Source of the DNA: Firmicutes bacterium CAG:884
GTDB lineage: Bacteria > Bacillota_I > Bacilli_A > RF39 > UBA660
DNA: 40,880 nucleotides
NCBI GenBank assembly: GCA_000433875.1
Contig: HF993316.1
Location: 1-40,880, forward strand
Direction of reading: 5' to 3'
Shown: positions 1 to 7,651 of the stretch, piece after piece
How the letters are laid out: every line of letters starts with the position of its first letter
Position numbering within the stretch: the first letter of the stretch is position 1
The notes under the pieces: model-generated
Seen by the model: only the letters and a program-made list of their open reading frames with translations
Database searches by the model: none
What the model was told of the DNA's origin: nothing
Position numbers and translations under genes: made by a program

Positions 1-44
1 CTACTATTTAATTATACAACAAAATATTTTATATAGCAATAGAA

Positions 45-64
45 AAAACCAGAAAACTGGTTTT
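45..64 (-). terminator. Terminator of the beta-propeller gene
   Basis: AAAACCAG and CTGGTTTT pair around a 4-base loop. On the minus strand the stem is followed by a run of T. It overlaps the stop codon of the gene that ends at 63. The remaining bases 1-44 show no gene. Confidence 0.75.
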
Positions 65-1103
65 ACAAGCTATTATAAAATTTATCTTTAGACATTTTTA
101 CATATCTCATTTTCCATATATGTCTTTTTTTATTTTCATCATATACTCTATATGGAATATATAATTCAATACTATCATCATTTATAATAAAACTACTTTT
201 ATATATATTATGACTAATACCATTTAATTCATTAAGTTCAGTATTAATTAGTTTAGGCGTGTTAAAATTAATACCATCATTACTTTCCGTATAATATAAT
301 TTATATTTAATCATAAAAACACAAATATATTTATTATTAATAAATTGAACTTCACCATGCCATATTTTTTTATCAAAATCGGCAACATTTATATCTATTG
401 GTTTACTATAATTTATTAAATCTTTAGATGTAACATATTTTACTTTATTATCATAATTAACATACCATATTTTATATAAATCATTTTCTTTTATAACCGA
501 TAAACTCATATACGCTTCACTTGGACTATAATCTAGTACAAGTTTCTCTTTACTCCAATTAATACCATCATTTGATGTTTTCATATAAATATAATTGTAA
601 CCTGATTTTTTATATTCATTATTTAATTTAGATAAAGTTTTTCTATAAAAAAGTTCAAAATGATCTTTATCATATAGTATATAGGGATCAGAATAATATG
701 ATTCATCCCAATATTTGCTGGGATAACCACTTATGGGATTTTTTATTCCTTCTGGTTCTTTAAAATGAATGCCATCATTTGAAACGACAATAGATGGATT
801 TTCATAGAAAGCTGTATTATATGGATATGGTGTACTTACTAACCAATATTTATAACCATTAACAGGTTCATCAAAATATAAAACTTTTGGATGAGTTGTT
901 TCATTTGATCTTTCATAAGTTGGAATCTTTATCCATTCATTAATATCAATAGTTTTTTCTCTTTTTCTAGTTTGTTCTTTATTAACTGGACAATTTTTTT
1001 CTTTAACAACAACCTTTTTATATGACGAAGAAAATAAAAATCCGAAACAAAATGTAAAGACAAATAATAAACAAATTAATAGTATTTCTAAAAATTTCTT
1101 CAT
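63..1103 (-). CDS. Membrane-anchored GH43/GH32-like beta-propeller protein
   Basis: 346-aa protein with one N-terminal hydrophobic segment (about residues 5-27) and an extracellular remainder. The body shows repeated 'SNDGIHF', 'SNDGINW' and 'SNDGINF' blade motifs with 'SDPYILY' and 'WHGEVQF' segments. These are typical of the five-bladed propellers of the GH43/GH32/GH130 superfamily, which act on glycans. I see no lipobox, so it is probably tethered by the uncleaved helix. A glycan-processing or glycan-binding role is inferred from the fold; no substrate can be read and catalytic acids are not assigned. It follows ftsZ but is separated from it by a strong terminator, so it is probably its own unit or fed by read-through. 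The upstream AGGA is a weak ribosome binding site. Confidence 0.6.
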   Translation of the reverse strand: MKKFLEILLICLLFVFTFCFGFLFSSSYKKVVVKEKNCPVNKEQTRKREKTIDINEWIKIPTYERSNETTHPKVLYFDEPVNGYKYWLVSTPYPYNTAFYENPSIVVSNDGIHFKEPEGIKNPISGYPSKYWDESYYSDPYILYDKDHFELFYRKTLSKLNNEYKKSGYNYIYMKTSNDGINWSKEKLVLDYSPSEAYMSLSVIKENDLYKIWYVNYDNKVKYVTSKDLINYSKPIDINVADFDKKIWHGEVQFINNKYICVFMIKYKLYYTESNDGINFNTPKLINTELNELNGISHNIYKSSFIINDDSIELYIPYRVYDENKKRHIWKMRYVKMSKDKFYNSL

Positions 1104-1120
1104 ATTAAAATCCTATAATA

Positions 1121-1142
1121 AAAGAGTGTTTAAACACTCTTT
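1121..1142 (-). terminator. ftsZ terminator
   Basis: Perfect palindrome AAAGAGTGTTTAAACACTC plus TTT, just downstream of the ftsZ stop codon, followed on the minus strand by TTTTATTAT. It separates ftsZ from the beta-propeller gene. Confidence 0.8.
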
Positions 1143-1145
1143 ATA

Positions 1146-2183
1146 TTAAAAGCCTCTCCTTCTTAAGAATGGTGGCAAATCACCACTATCCTCATCATTA
1201 CTATCTAAATCAACCCTTTTATATAAAGGCTCTGTTTTTTCATCAAAACCTGTTGCAATAACTGTAACAATTACTTCATCATTTAAATTTTCACTAATAA
1301 TAGCACCAAATATTGTATTAATATCTGTGTTTGCACTTGTTCTAACAACTTCCGCTGCTTCTTCAACTTCAAATAAAGTTAAACTATTACCACCAGTAAC
1401 ATTGATTATAGCATCTGTTGCACCACTTATACTTGTTTCAAGTAATGGGCTTGATACAGCTTGTTTAGCAGCTTCAACAGCTCTATTTTCACCAGTTCCA
1501 ATACCAATACCTATTAAGGCACTTCCACGTTTTTCCATAACTGCTTTAACATCGGCAAAGTCTAAGTTGATTAAACCAGCAACTGCGATTAAATCTGATA
1601 TAGATTGAACACCTGTTCTAAGAACATTATCTACTTCTCTAAATGATTCTAATAATGGTGTTGTTTTATCAATTAAATCTCTTAATTTATCATTTGGTAC
1701 AACTATGATTGTATCTACGTGTTTTTTAAGTTCTTCAATACCTGCTAAAGCATTTTCCATTCTTCTTTTACCCTCAAATGAAAATGGTTTAGTTACAATT
1801 CCAACTGTTAAAGCGCCTAAATTTTGAGCAATTTCAGCAATTACAGGAGCAGCACCTGTTCCTGTTCCACCACCCATTCCACAAGTGATGAAAATCATAT
1901 CTGCGCCTTTTAAAGCTTCTTCGATTTCTTCTTTTGATTCTAAAGCAGCTTCTTTGCCGATTTCTGGTTTAGAACCTGCTCCTAATCCGTGAGTTAATTC
2001 TATACCTAATTGTATTTTAGTTTCAGCTTTTGATTTTTCTAAAACTTGTTTATCGGTATTTGCAACAATAAAGTCAACTCCTTGCAAACCAGACTCTATC
2101 ATTCTTTGAACAGCATTATTACCGCCGCCACCGACACCAATAACTTTTATTTTTGCTAATTGATCCATTTCTAATCCAAACAT
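1146..2183 (-). CDS. ftsZ: Cell division GTPase FtsZ
   Basis: Tubulin-like GTPase that polymerises into the Z ring at midcell. The 345-aa protein has the N-terminal nucleotide-binding GGGGNNA (about residues 18-24) and the tubulin signature GGGTGTGAA near residue 105. The short linker ends in the conserved peptide DLPPFLRRR, which docks FtsA or SepF. The C-terminal linker is very short, giving a compact FtsZ. The start follows AGGAGG, which lies inside the 3' end of the gap to ftsA. Only 9 bases separate the two genes, so ftsA-ftsZ is one transcript, and a perfect-palindrome terminator follows. No other divisome gene is adjacent, unlike the classical dcw cluster. Confidence 0.98.
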   Translation of the reverse strand: MFGLEMDQLAKIKVIGVGGGGNNAVQRMIESGLQGVDFIVANTDKQVLEKSKAETKIQLGIELTHGLGAGSKPEIGKEAALESKEEIEEALKGADMIFITCGMGGGTGTGAAPVIAEIAQNLGALTVGIVTKPFSFEGKRRMENALAGIEELKKHVDTIIVVPNDKLRDLIDKTTPLLESFREVDNVLRTGVQSISDLIAVAGLINLDFADVKAVMEKRGSALIGIGIGTGENRAVEAAKQAVSSPLLETSISGATDAIINVTGGNSLTLFEVEEAAEVVRTSANTDINTIFGAIISENLNDEVIVTVIATGFDEKTEPLYKRVDLDSNDEDSGDLPPFLRRRGF

Positions 2184-2192
2184 ACAGTCCTC

Positions 2193-3404
2193 CTATTCGT
2201 TAGCAAAGAAATTAATAACTTTACTAATCATTGTTTCATTAGTATTCTTTTTAGGTGACGACAAGATAGTTTCATTTGTACTATCAACCATTGTACTATT
2301 TTCACCTTTTAATTTTAGTTTATTTATATAATACACTACATTCCCGATTACAGATGAATACCTGTTTTCAGTTGCTCCTAACATTTTAACTTTACCAATA
2401 CTAATATTATCACCTAGTATTTTTTTAAGTTCAACATCAAAGCAGTTCATATTTACTGTACCACCTGTAACTATTATATACGATATTTGTTTATCAGTCA
2501 AAGAAAATATTTCTTTTTTAACAAATGTAAGTATTTCATCTAGTCTTGATTCAACTACTTCACTTACTTCTTTTTGATTAAGTTTAATGTTTTTTATTTC
2601 GATTATATCATTACAGCTTGCATAATTACTTGATGCGACTGCGAATTTTTCTTTTACCATTTCGGCATCTAAATTATCAAGTTTAAAGATATATGATAAA
2701 TCATTTGTAATATTAGATCCTCCCATTTGTAATATGGAATTTTTAACAATTATACCTTTATTAAATAAAGATACAGTTGTTATATTATGACCTATGTTAA
2801 CAATAACACCTATGCTATCATTTATTTTTTCGTTTTTGAAGGCATATAGGTCACCTATTTCGTTTATGGTAATATCTTCAACTTCAATTCCTAATCTATC
2901 AAATAAATTGATAACTGAGTAAATATTTTTCTTTGGCATTGTTATCAAAACAGCTCTTACATATAATTCTTTTCCTTTTATTCCCTTTGGATCTAAAAGG
3001 CCTGTTTCATTGTCAACGGCAAAATCAATTGGAATAACTGTAAGCATTTCTTTGCCTGGTTCGATATTTCCTTTTGTTGCACTTTTTAAAACATTTACGA
3101 CATCATTACCAGTTACTTTATCAATTATGCTTATTTTACCACGGACAACATTGAAATCCGAAAAATATGAAGGAACATTTACAAGTACTTTATTAACTCT
3201 TATTCCTAAATCACTTTCTAGTTCGCTTATAACTTTTGTAATTGACGCTAAGGCCAAATCAAAATCAACAATTACACCTTTTCTAATGCCTGTTGATTTA
3301 ATTGTAGAGGATGAAAGTAAGTTTAATTTACCATTATATAATTCACATGTTACAGCTTTTATAGTATCACTACCAAGATCAATGCTTGTATAAATATGTC
3401 TCAT
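2193..3404 (-). CDS. ftsA: Cell division protein FtsA
   Basis: Actin-fold ATPase that tethers FtsZ to the membrane and recruits later divisome proteins. The 403-aa protein begins with the phosphate-1 motif 'SIDLGSDTIK' and carries 'IVNIGHNITTVSLF' and 'IVTGGTVNM' in the expected later actin-family positions. The inserted 1C/SHS2-type region lies at about residues 80-160. The C-terminus ends in 'MISKVINFFANE', which can form the amphipathic membrane helix usual for FtsA. Two starts are possible: GTG at 3416, with the SD almost touching it, and ATG at 3404, 13 nt from the SD. I chose the ATG because the GTG spacing is too short. It is co-transcribed with ftsZ from the promoter at 3434-3462. Confidence 0.95.
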   Translation of the reverse strand: MRHIYTSIDLGSDTIKAVTCELYNGKLNLLSSSTIKSTGIRKGVIVDFDLALASITKVISELESDLGIRVNKVLVNVPSYFSDFNVVRGKISIIDKVTGNDVVNVLKSATKGNIEPGKEMLTVIPIDFAVDNETGLLDPKGIKGKELYVRAVLITMPKKNIYSVINLFDRLGIEVEDITINEIGDLYAFKNEKINDSIGVIVNIGHNITTVSLFNKGIIVKNSILQMGGSNITNDLSYIFKLDNLDAEMVKEKFAVASSNYASCNDIIEIKNIKLNQKEVSEVVESRLDEILTFVKKEIFSLTDKQISYIIVTGGTVNMNCFDVELKKILGDNISIGKVKMLGATENRYSSVIGNVVYYINKLKLKGENSTMVDSTNETILSSPKKNTNETMISKVINFFANE

Positions 3405-3433
3405 ATAACTAACCACTCCTCCTACTATTTACA

Positions 3434-3462
3434 ATTATACTATACTTTTTTTAAATTGAAAA
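3434..3462 (-). promoter_or_regulatory. Promoter of ftsA-ftsZ
   Basis: On the minus strand TTTTCA (-35) and a perfect TATAAT (-10) are separated by 17 nt, about 20 nt upstream of the ftsA ribosome binding site. This fits the vegetative sigma-A consensus. Confidence 0.65.
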
Positions 3463-3482
3463 GTGATTTTATAATTTTTTTC

Positions 3483-3505
3483 AAAAAAAGATAGGTTTTC
3501 CTATC
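3483..3505 (-). terminator. Terminator of the 446-aa gene
   Basis: GATAGG-TTTT-CCTATC hairpin, followed on the minus strand by seven T. The stop codon of the upstream gene lies in the stem base. Confidence 0.85.
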
Positions 3506-4844
3506 ATTTGTTCTTTGCTAGTTTATTTTCGAGAATATTAAATATTTGTTCTATTGTTTTATTATCGTTTTCTGGATTTAAAACAAAGCTTCTATTTGTC
3601 ATTGAATTATATTCTCTATTTCCTGTTTGACTGTTTTTTAAGAAGAAACCAACTATGATTAATTTGCCATTTTCTTTTTTTAATACAAATCTTGGCTTGC
3701 GCAAACGACCAGATCCGGTTCCTTTATGAGTTGCGCGTAGTTTAATTTTAAAGTATCCGTCAAAACCGCTTATGCTTTCAAATATTACTTTAGGATCCTT
3801 ATTAATATAGCCTTCAAGTAAATTATGTGTGTATTTTGTTTGGGTTAAGTCCATATCGTTTGCTTCAATATAATTCTCGATGTCATCAAATGCTCTTGCT
3901 TTATCTGGTTTATTACATATGTAGCCAAAAATTAGTTCTCTTTTATCACCTATTTCTTCAAAGATTATATATCCTTTATACATTCCGAGTATTTTATTAT
4001 ATGCATTTTGTAAGTTTTGTACTACTTCAGTTATTTCAATTGATGATTCTTTATCTATAAAGAAGTTATCGTTTAAAAATATTTCTTTATAGTCTTTTAT
4101 TTCATTATATATCATTTCTAGTAATAATGATGTAAATAAGGCTTTTTCTTGATTGTTCAAATCATAATTATCAAATAAATCACATAGTATACTTTCGATA
4201 TCATTAAAATCGTTACCTTTAAGGGTACTAAACATGCTTGGTGCGAATGAATAAATAAATTTCCTTTTTGGCGAACTAATTCCTTCATATCTTGGAACTG
4301 TTTCTAGATTAAAATTTTCTTCAAATATTAGTGCATCAATTTTCTCTTTTGTTTCTTTTCCATAATAGTCTAGTTCGTTTAAGGCTTTTACTTTTTTATC
4401 ATTTGGTATATTACCAAAATTATTTTTGATAAAATCAATAGTTTTTGGCATAACTTTTTCATTGTATTTTAAGTCCAAAAGTGCAGTTTTATAATTACGA
4501 GATAGTTTTCTTAATTCATCTATTTTTTTTAAATCATTAATTATTTCTTCTTTTTCTTTATTTAGTATTTCAATTATTTTTAAATATGAAGAGTCTAGAT
4601 CAAATATTATTTTTGCTTTATTTCTTCTTGAATTAACTATAATTGATGCATATATATTTTCAATATTTGTATAGTTATTTAATTTTATACTATTTGCTAG
4701 TCCTAGCATATGTTTATCAATATTTCTAATATCGTTACATACCATATTTAGATATTCAATTTTCCATTCGTTTTCTAGAATTCTGAATATTTCTTTATCG
4801 ATTGATAGCAGTCTTTCATTAAATGTTTTTATAATATAGTCCAT
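3504..4844 (-). CDS. Unknown 446-aa protein with RelE-like C-terminal segment
   Basis: I do not recognise this protein as a whole. It is soluble, with no signal peptide or membrane segment. Residues 1-180 look helical and charged, with probable coiled coil at about 85-125. The last ~90 residues include 'GYFKIKLRATHKGTGSGR', then 'KLIIVGFFLKNSQTGNREY'. This pattern (L-R..G..R...-.hhhLhgFxKKsqkt) resembles the core of RelE/ParE/Gp49-type ribonuclease folds. That resemblance is my inference from the motif only; an N-terminal 330-residue extension would be unusual for such toxins. The gene is divergent from sigK across a 60-nt spacer with a perfect inverted repeat, which suggests shared, possibly sporulation-stage, control. 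Start chosen at an ATG with AGGAGG 6 nt upstream. Confidence 0.6.
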   Translation of the reverse strand: MDYIIKTFNERLLSIDKEIFRILENEWKIEYLNMVCNDIRNIDKHMLGLANSIKLNNYTNIENIYASIIVNSRRNKAKIIFDLDSSYLKIIEILNKEKEEIINDLKKIDELRKLSRNYKTALLDLKYNEKVMPKTIDFIKNNFGNIPNDKKVKALNELDYYGKETKEKIDALIFEENFNLETVPRYEGISSPKRKFIYSFAPSMFSTLKGNDFNDIESILCDLFDNYDLNNQEKALFTSLLLEMIYNEIKDYKEIFLNDNFFIDKESSIEITEVVQNLQNAYNKILGMYKGYIIFEEIGDKRELIFGYICNKPDKARAFDDIENYIEANDMDLTQTKYTHNLLEGYINKDPKVIFESISGFDGYFKIKLRATHKGTGSGRLRKPRFVLKKENGKLIIVGFFLKNSQTGNREYNSMTNRSFVLNPENDNKTIEQIFNILENKLAKNK

Positions 4845-4858
4845 AAGTTTCCTCCTAC

Positions 4859-4904
4859 TATAAGTTTATCATATATAAATAAAATATTAAAGCATAAACT
4901 TATA
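4859..4904. promoter_or_regulatory. Symmetric divergent promoter/operator region
   Basis: TATAAGTTTAT (4859-4869) and ATAAACTTATA (4894-4904) form a perfect 11-bp inverted repeat with a 24-nt spacer. Each arm lies just upstream of one of the two divergent ribosome binding sites. The plus-strand arm contains CATAAACT, one mismatch from the SigE -10 consensus CATACAHT; the minus-strand arm contains GATAAACT. Both could be mother-cell promoters, or the repeat could be a repressor operator. No clear -35 with ideal spacing was found. Confidence 0.45.
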
Positions 4905-4916
4905 ATGGAGGTAAAA

Positions 4917-5615
4917 ATGTTTAAAAAAATACTTTCTTTCTTATTTAAAGATTTCTATTTATTTACAGCTGCTTATTCAAATAATGTTTTTCCCGATCCT
5001 TTACCAAAAGAGGAAGAAGAAAGGTGTATAAGAGAACTTAGTAATGGTTCTCGGGAAGCACGGAGCAAACTTATTGAGCATAATTTAAGGTTGATTGCTC
5101 ATATTGTGAAAAAGTATGAGCATAAGGTTGATGAGGTTGATGATTTAATATCTATCGGTACAATTGGTTTAATTAAGGGAATTGATAGTTATTCTGGTAA
5201 AAAAGAAACTAAGCTTACTACATATTGTGCTAGGTGTATTGAAAATGAGATATTAATGTACTTTAGGTCAAATAAGAAAAATAAGAAAAACATTAGTTTA
5301 AATGAATCGATTGGTTTTGATAAGGAAGGAAATGAAATAACTTTTTTAGATATATTGAAAACGCCTGATCCAGAGTACGCTTTATCTATACATAATGATA
5401 ATAATATAAAGGATTTAGCTAAATATATGAATATATTAACTAAAAGAGAAAGAGAAATAATTGAGAAAAGATATGGTTTGAATGATTATGAAGAGACTAC
5501 ACAAAAGGATATTGCTGAAAAGTTGAATATATCAAGGAGTTATGTTTCAAGAATTGAAAAAAGAGCACTTACTAAAATGCTCCGTGAGTTTATTAAGAAC
5601 AAATCTCAAATATAA
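4917..5615 (+). CDS. sigK: Sporulation sigma factor SigK
   Basis: Late mother-cell sigma factor of endospore formation; 232 aa. Diagnostic SigK wording is present: 'NNVFPDPLP', 'LIEHNLRLIAHIVKK', 'LISIGTIGLIKGIDSYS', 'DKEGNEITFLDILKT', and the region 4.2 helix 'ISRSYVSRIEKRALTKML'. Region 2 spans about residues 45-125 and region 4 about 165-225. The hydrophobic first ~20 residues match the pro-sequence of pro-SigK, which the site-2 protease SpoIVFB normally removes; SpoIVFB is not in the window. The gene is intact, with no skin-type insertion. The start is the ATG at 4917, preceded by GGAGGT; an in-frame ATG at 4905 overlaps that SD and is rejected. A terminator follows directly. Confidence 0.93.
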   Translation: MFKKILSFLFKDFYLFTAAYSNNVFPDPLPKEEEERCIRELSNGSREARSKLIEHNLRLIAHIVKKYEHKVDEVDDLISIGTIGLIKGIDSYSGKKETKLTTYCARCIENEILMYFRSNKKNKKNISLNESIGFDKEGNEITFLDILKTPDPEYALSIHNDNNIKDLAKYMNILTKREREIIEKRYGLNDYEETTQKDIAEKLNISRSYVSRIEKRALTKMLREFIKNKSQI

Positions 5616-5637
5616 ATACCTTTGGGTATTTTTATTT
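5614..5637 (+). terminator. sigK terminator
   Basis: AAATACC and GGTATTT pair around TTTG and are followed by TTATTTT. It lies at the sigK stop codon and also sits at the end of the convergent ttcA-like gene. Confidence 0.7.
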
Positions 5638-6456
5638 TATGTCATAATCATCCAAAAATGAATGTTTTTGATTATCTTTACTGTATGATAAAACACAGTT
5701 TAAATTAACATTATCAAGTGATTTAAATATATTATGTTCAATATTAGGGTTTATTTTTTCCATATCTCTAATTAATTCTTTAATTTCTTTTCTTTTACTA
5801 ATTTTTTCATCTTTACTTCTTTCAGTAAAACGACAGGCGCAATTAAGGAAGTTTAAATTATTGCTTTTACTCCAGTTGATGATATCTTTTTCTTTTACTA
5901 AATAAAGTGGTCGAATTAATTCTAGTCCCGGAAAATTATCACTATGTAATTTTGGCAACATTGTTTTTATTTCGGCTCCATAAAACATGCTTAATAATGT
6001 TGTTTCGATTACATCATTAAAGTGGTGTCCGAGTGCGATTTTATTACATCCTAAACTTTTTGCTTTACTGTATAAAAATCCTCTTCTCATTCTTGCACAT
6101 AAATAGCAAGGATTGCCTGGACATTCTTTATCGGTTACAGCAAATATATCACTTTCAAATATTTCAATATTTATATTCATTCTTTTGGCATTTTCTTTTA
6201 TTTTTAATACATTTGCTTCATTATATCCAGGATTCATTACAACATAGTGAACTTCAAATGGAAATTTACCGTGTTTTGATAGTTCTTCAATACATTTAGC
6301 TAGTAAAAACGAATCTTTTCCACCGCTAATACAAACCATTATTTTATCGCCTTCTTTTATTAGTTCATATTCGCTTACGGCTTTTACAAACTTGCTCCAT
6401 ATTTCTTTGCGATATTTTTTTATTATGCTTCTTTCAATTTCTCTATATTCTTCCAT
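5632..6456 (-). CDS. ttcA: TtcA-like tRNA 2-thiocytidine synthetase
   Basis: Cytosolic ATP-dependent tRNA thiolase of the PP-loop (TtcA/TilS) family; 274 aa. The PP-loop 'SGGKDS' is near residue 44, with the family motif 'ALGHHFNDVIETTL' near 142-155. The iron-sulfur ligands fit TtcA: 'CYLCARMRRG' near residue 117 and a later 'NCACRF' pair near 205. TtcA uses a [4Fe-4S] cluster to thiolate C32 of certain tRNAs. That substrate is assumed from the family, since related PP-loop enzymes thiolate other positions. Translation is probably coupled to the AbiEi-type regulator upstream: 2 nt separate them and the GAGG ribosome binding site lies in the regulator's last codons. The sulfur source could be the cysteine desulfurase at 12213. 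Confidence 0.85.
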   Translation of the reverse strand: MEEYREIERSIIKKYRKEIWSKFVKAVSEYELIKEGDKIMVCISGGKDSFLLAKCIEELSKHGKFPFEVHYVVMNPGYNEANVLKIKENAKRMNINIEIFESDIFAVTDKECPGNPCYLCARMRRGFLYSKAKSLGCNKIALGHHFNDVIETTLLSMFYGAEIKTMLPKLHSDNFPGLELIRPLYLVKEKDIINWSKSNNLNFLNCACRFTERSKDEKISKRKEIKELIRDMEKINPNIEHNIFKSLDNVNLNCVLSYSKDNQKHSFLDDYDIK

Positions 6457-6458
6457 AA

Positions 6459-7100
6459 TTAATCCTCTGCATAAAGCGCTATTATTCTTTCTAATTCTTT
6501 TGATACTCTAAGTTTTTTGGCATATTCATATAATTTTTGAGTATCTTTTTCTTTTGATTTCATATATTTATTTAATATTTCTTTAATGATCTTAAAGTCA
6601 AATCTTTTTTTGAATCTAATTAAATCACATATACATCTTTCAGAATCATAACATTTTACTTCTTTGCCGAATGGTGTTATTACTGTCCTTACGCCTATTT
6701 CTAATATGTTTGGAAAACATTTAACTAAGTGATAATTTTTAACTAATGCTTCATCGTGATAGTTTGCATTTACTGCTATATCATATTTTTTAGGGCATTC
6801 TTTTATTATTCCGAGCAAAAATAAGGCAGTTAATTCACAATAAATAATTCTAGGGCATCTAAGTGATAAGGCATAAAATTTATCTGGTGTAAGTTCTTTG
6901 ATTATGTAAACCCCTCTTGTTATTTTTTCTATTTTACCCATATCAATCATTTCTTTTAGGTATCCTCTATGAATATTTAATTCTGTTATCATTTGGGCGG
7001 TTATATAACCATTATTGTTTTTAGCGAGTTTTTCAATTACTTCAAACGCGCTATTTTTTACAAACCCTCTTACATTCTTGTTAATAGTTATTCTTTCCAT
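6459..7100 (-). CDS. AbiEi-family transcriptional regulator (antitoxin-type)
   Basis: 213-aa protein with the AbiEi layout. An N-terminal winged helix covers about residues 10-65 ('NNNGYITAQMITELNIHRG', then 'KIEKITRGVYII'). The C-terminal domain contains 'CPRIIYCELTALFLLGII' and 'VKCYDSERCICDLIRFK'. AbiEi proteins repress their own promoter by binding inverted repeats and usually neutralise the nucleotidyltransferase toxin AbiEii in a type IV system. Here no AbiEii follows; the next gene is the TtcA-like thiolase. I chose the ATG at 7100 because AAGGAGG lies 6 nt upstream; a longer frame from 7139 would run through the promoter. Function as repressor is strongly suggested; function as antitoxin is not supported by the neighbours. 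Confidence 0.82.
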   Translation of the reverse strand: MERITINKNVRGFVKNSAFEVIEKLAKNNNGYITAQMITELNIHRGYLKEMIDMGKIEKITRGVYIIKELTPDKFYALSLRCPRIIYCELTALFLLGIIKECPKKYDIAVNANYHDEALVKNYHLVKCFPNILEIGVRTVITPFGKEVKCYDSERCICDLIRFKKRFDFKIIKEILNKYMKSKEKDTQKLYEYAKKLRVSKELERIIALYAED

Positions 7101-7111
7101 AGTTTTCCTCC

Positions 7112-7146
7112 TTGACAAATATACCTCAATGTATATCAAATGTCAA
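7112..7146 (-). promoter_or_regulatory. Promoter with nested inverted repeats (AbiEi autoregulation site)
   Basis: On the minus strand TTGACA (7141-7146) and TATATT (7118-7123) are 17 nt apart. The promoter holds the inverted repeat ATATAC-6 nt-GTATAT (7119-7136), flanked by TTGACA and TGTCAA. The predicted transcript would begin almost at the SD, so the leader is very short. Repeats inside the core promoter are what AbiEi-type repressors bind. Confidence 0.65.
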
Positions 7147-7211
7147 GATAAATATAATTATTAAATTATTTTACTTTTAAAGCTTTAATTTTTATTAATT
7201 GTTATTGGTGT

Positions 7212-7240
7212 TTGACAAAATGCATTAAAAATGATATTAT
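7212..7240 (+). promoter_or_regulatory. Strong promoter of the small RNA
   Basis: TTGACA, 17-nt spacer and TATTAT on the plus strand in the gap between genes. No ORF with a ribosome binding site follows, so the product is an RNA starting near 7247. Confidence 0.75.
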
Positions 7241-7244
7241 GAAT

Positions 7245-7370
7245 ATGTAAGGGAAACCTACATATAATAAAAAAGGGATGTGCTCAATTTCCACTTGAGT
7301 ACTTACCTTAAGTTTTTTGGTAAGCACTCTTTCCAATGATGCTATTTCATTGTTGGTGAATGCTTTTTTT
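7245..7370 (+). ncRNA. Structured small RNA, candidate type I antitoxin
   Basis: About 125 nt from the promoter above to a T7 run at 7364-7370. Three hairpins can be drawn by eye. The first is a 5' stem ATGTAAGG-GAAA-CCTACAT with a GNRA loop and one bulged A. The second is the 10-bp stem AGTACTTACC/GGTAAGCACT (about 7299-7329) with an 11-nt loop. The third is CAATGA/TCATTG, extended by TC/GA and GCA/TGC, as the terminator. The GGTAAGCAC arm can pair with GTGCTTGCC in the leader of the convergent mRNA (9 pairs, one G-U). No coding potential with a start signal was seen. The antitoxin role is inference from this convergent layout and complementarity. Confidence 0.55.
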
Positions 7371-7390
7371 ATATTTGTATTACTTTATTA

Positions 7391-7487
7391 GTTATTTTAC
7401 TAATAAAGCAATTATTAGAATAAATATTGTTATCGCTTCAATTATGATTATTAGTTGAAATAGTTTAATGATTTCATTTTTCATCAT
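7391..7487 (-). pseudogene. Frameshifted tiny hydrophobic ORF, candidate type I toxin
   Basis: ATGATG at 7487 opens a frame reading MMKNEIIKLFQLIIII that stops at TGA after 16 codons. Directly after, in another frame, comes EAITIFILIIALLVK and a TAA at 7391. Removing one A from the CAAA at about 7438-7441 would join them into a 31-residue single-helix peptide, the size and make-up of a type I membrane toxin. The mRNA leader carries an SD (GAAAGGG) locked in the hairpin CTTTCTA/TAGAAAG, as in many type I toxins. Either the toxin is inactivated or the base is a sequencing or assembly error. I cannot assign it to a named toxin family. Confidence 0.45.
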
Positions 7488-7552
7488 AATATCACGCCCT
7501 TTCTATTTTTTGTAGAAAGGCAAGCACCCAATAATCGAGATCTCCAAAAAAC

Positions 7553-7581
7553 ATTATACTTATAATTTAGTGCTAATGCAA
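7553..7581 (-). promoter_or_regulatory. Promoter of the candidate toxin mRNA
   Basis: On the minus strand TTGCAT, 17 nt and TATAAT. The transcript would start near 7546, carry about 58 nt of leader with GTGCTTGCC, then the hairpin-locked SD, and run toward the small RNA. Confidence 0.65.
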
Positions 7582-7651
7582 TCTAAAAATGAAAAGATTT
7601 TCGATAAATTTCCTTGCCAAGGTATGAACAATATAAAAAAGTATTTAGGTC

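Noticed and set aside
4905..4916. In-frame ATG upstream as sigK start
   Set aside because: The codons overlap the GGAGGT ribosome binding site of the ATG at 4917, and the likely transcript starts at about the same place.
7391..7487. UGA read as Trp to rescue the tiny hydrophobic ORF
   Set aside because: Reading through UGA stays in the wrong frame for the second half, and UGA acts as a normal stop in mraY and other genes here.
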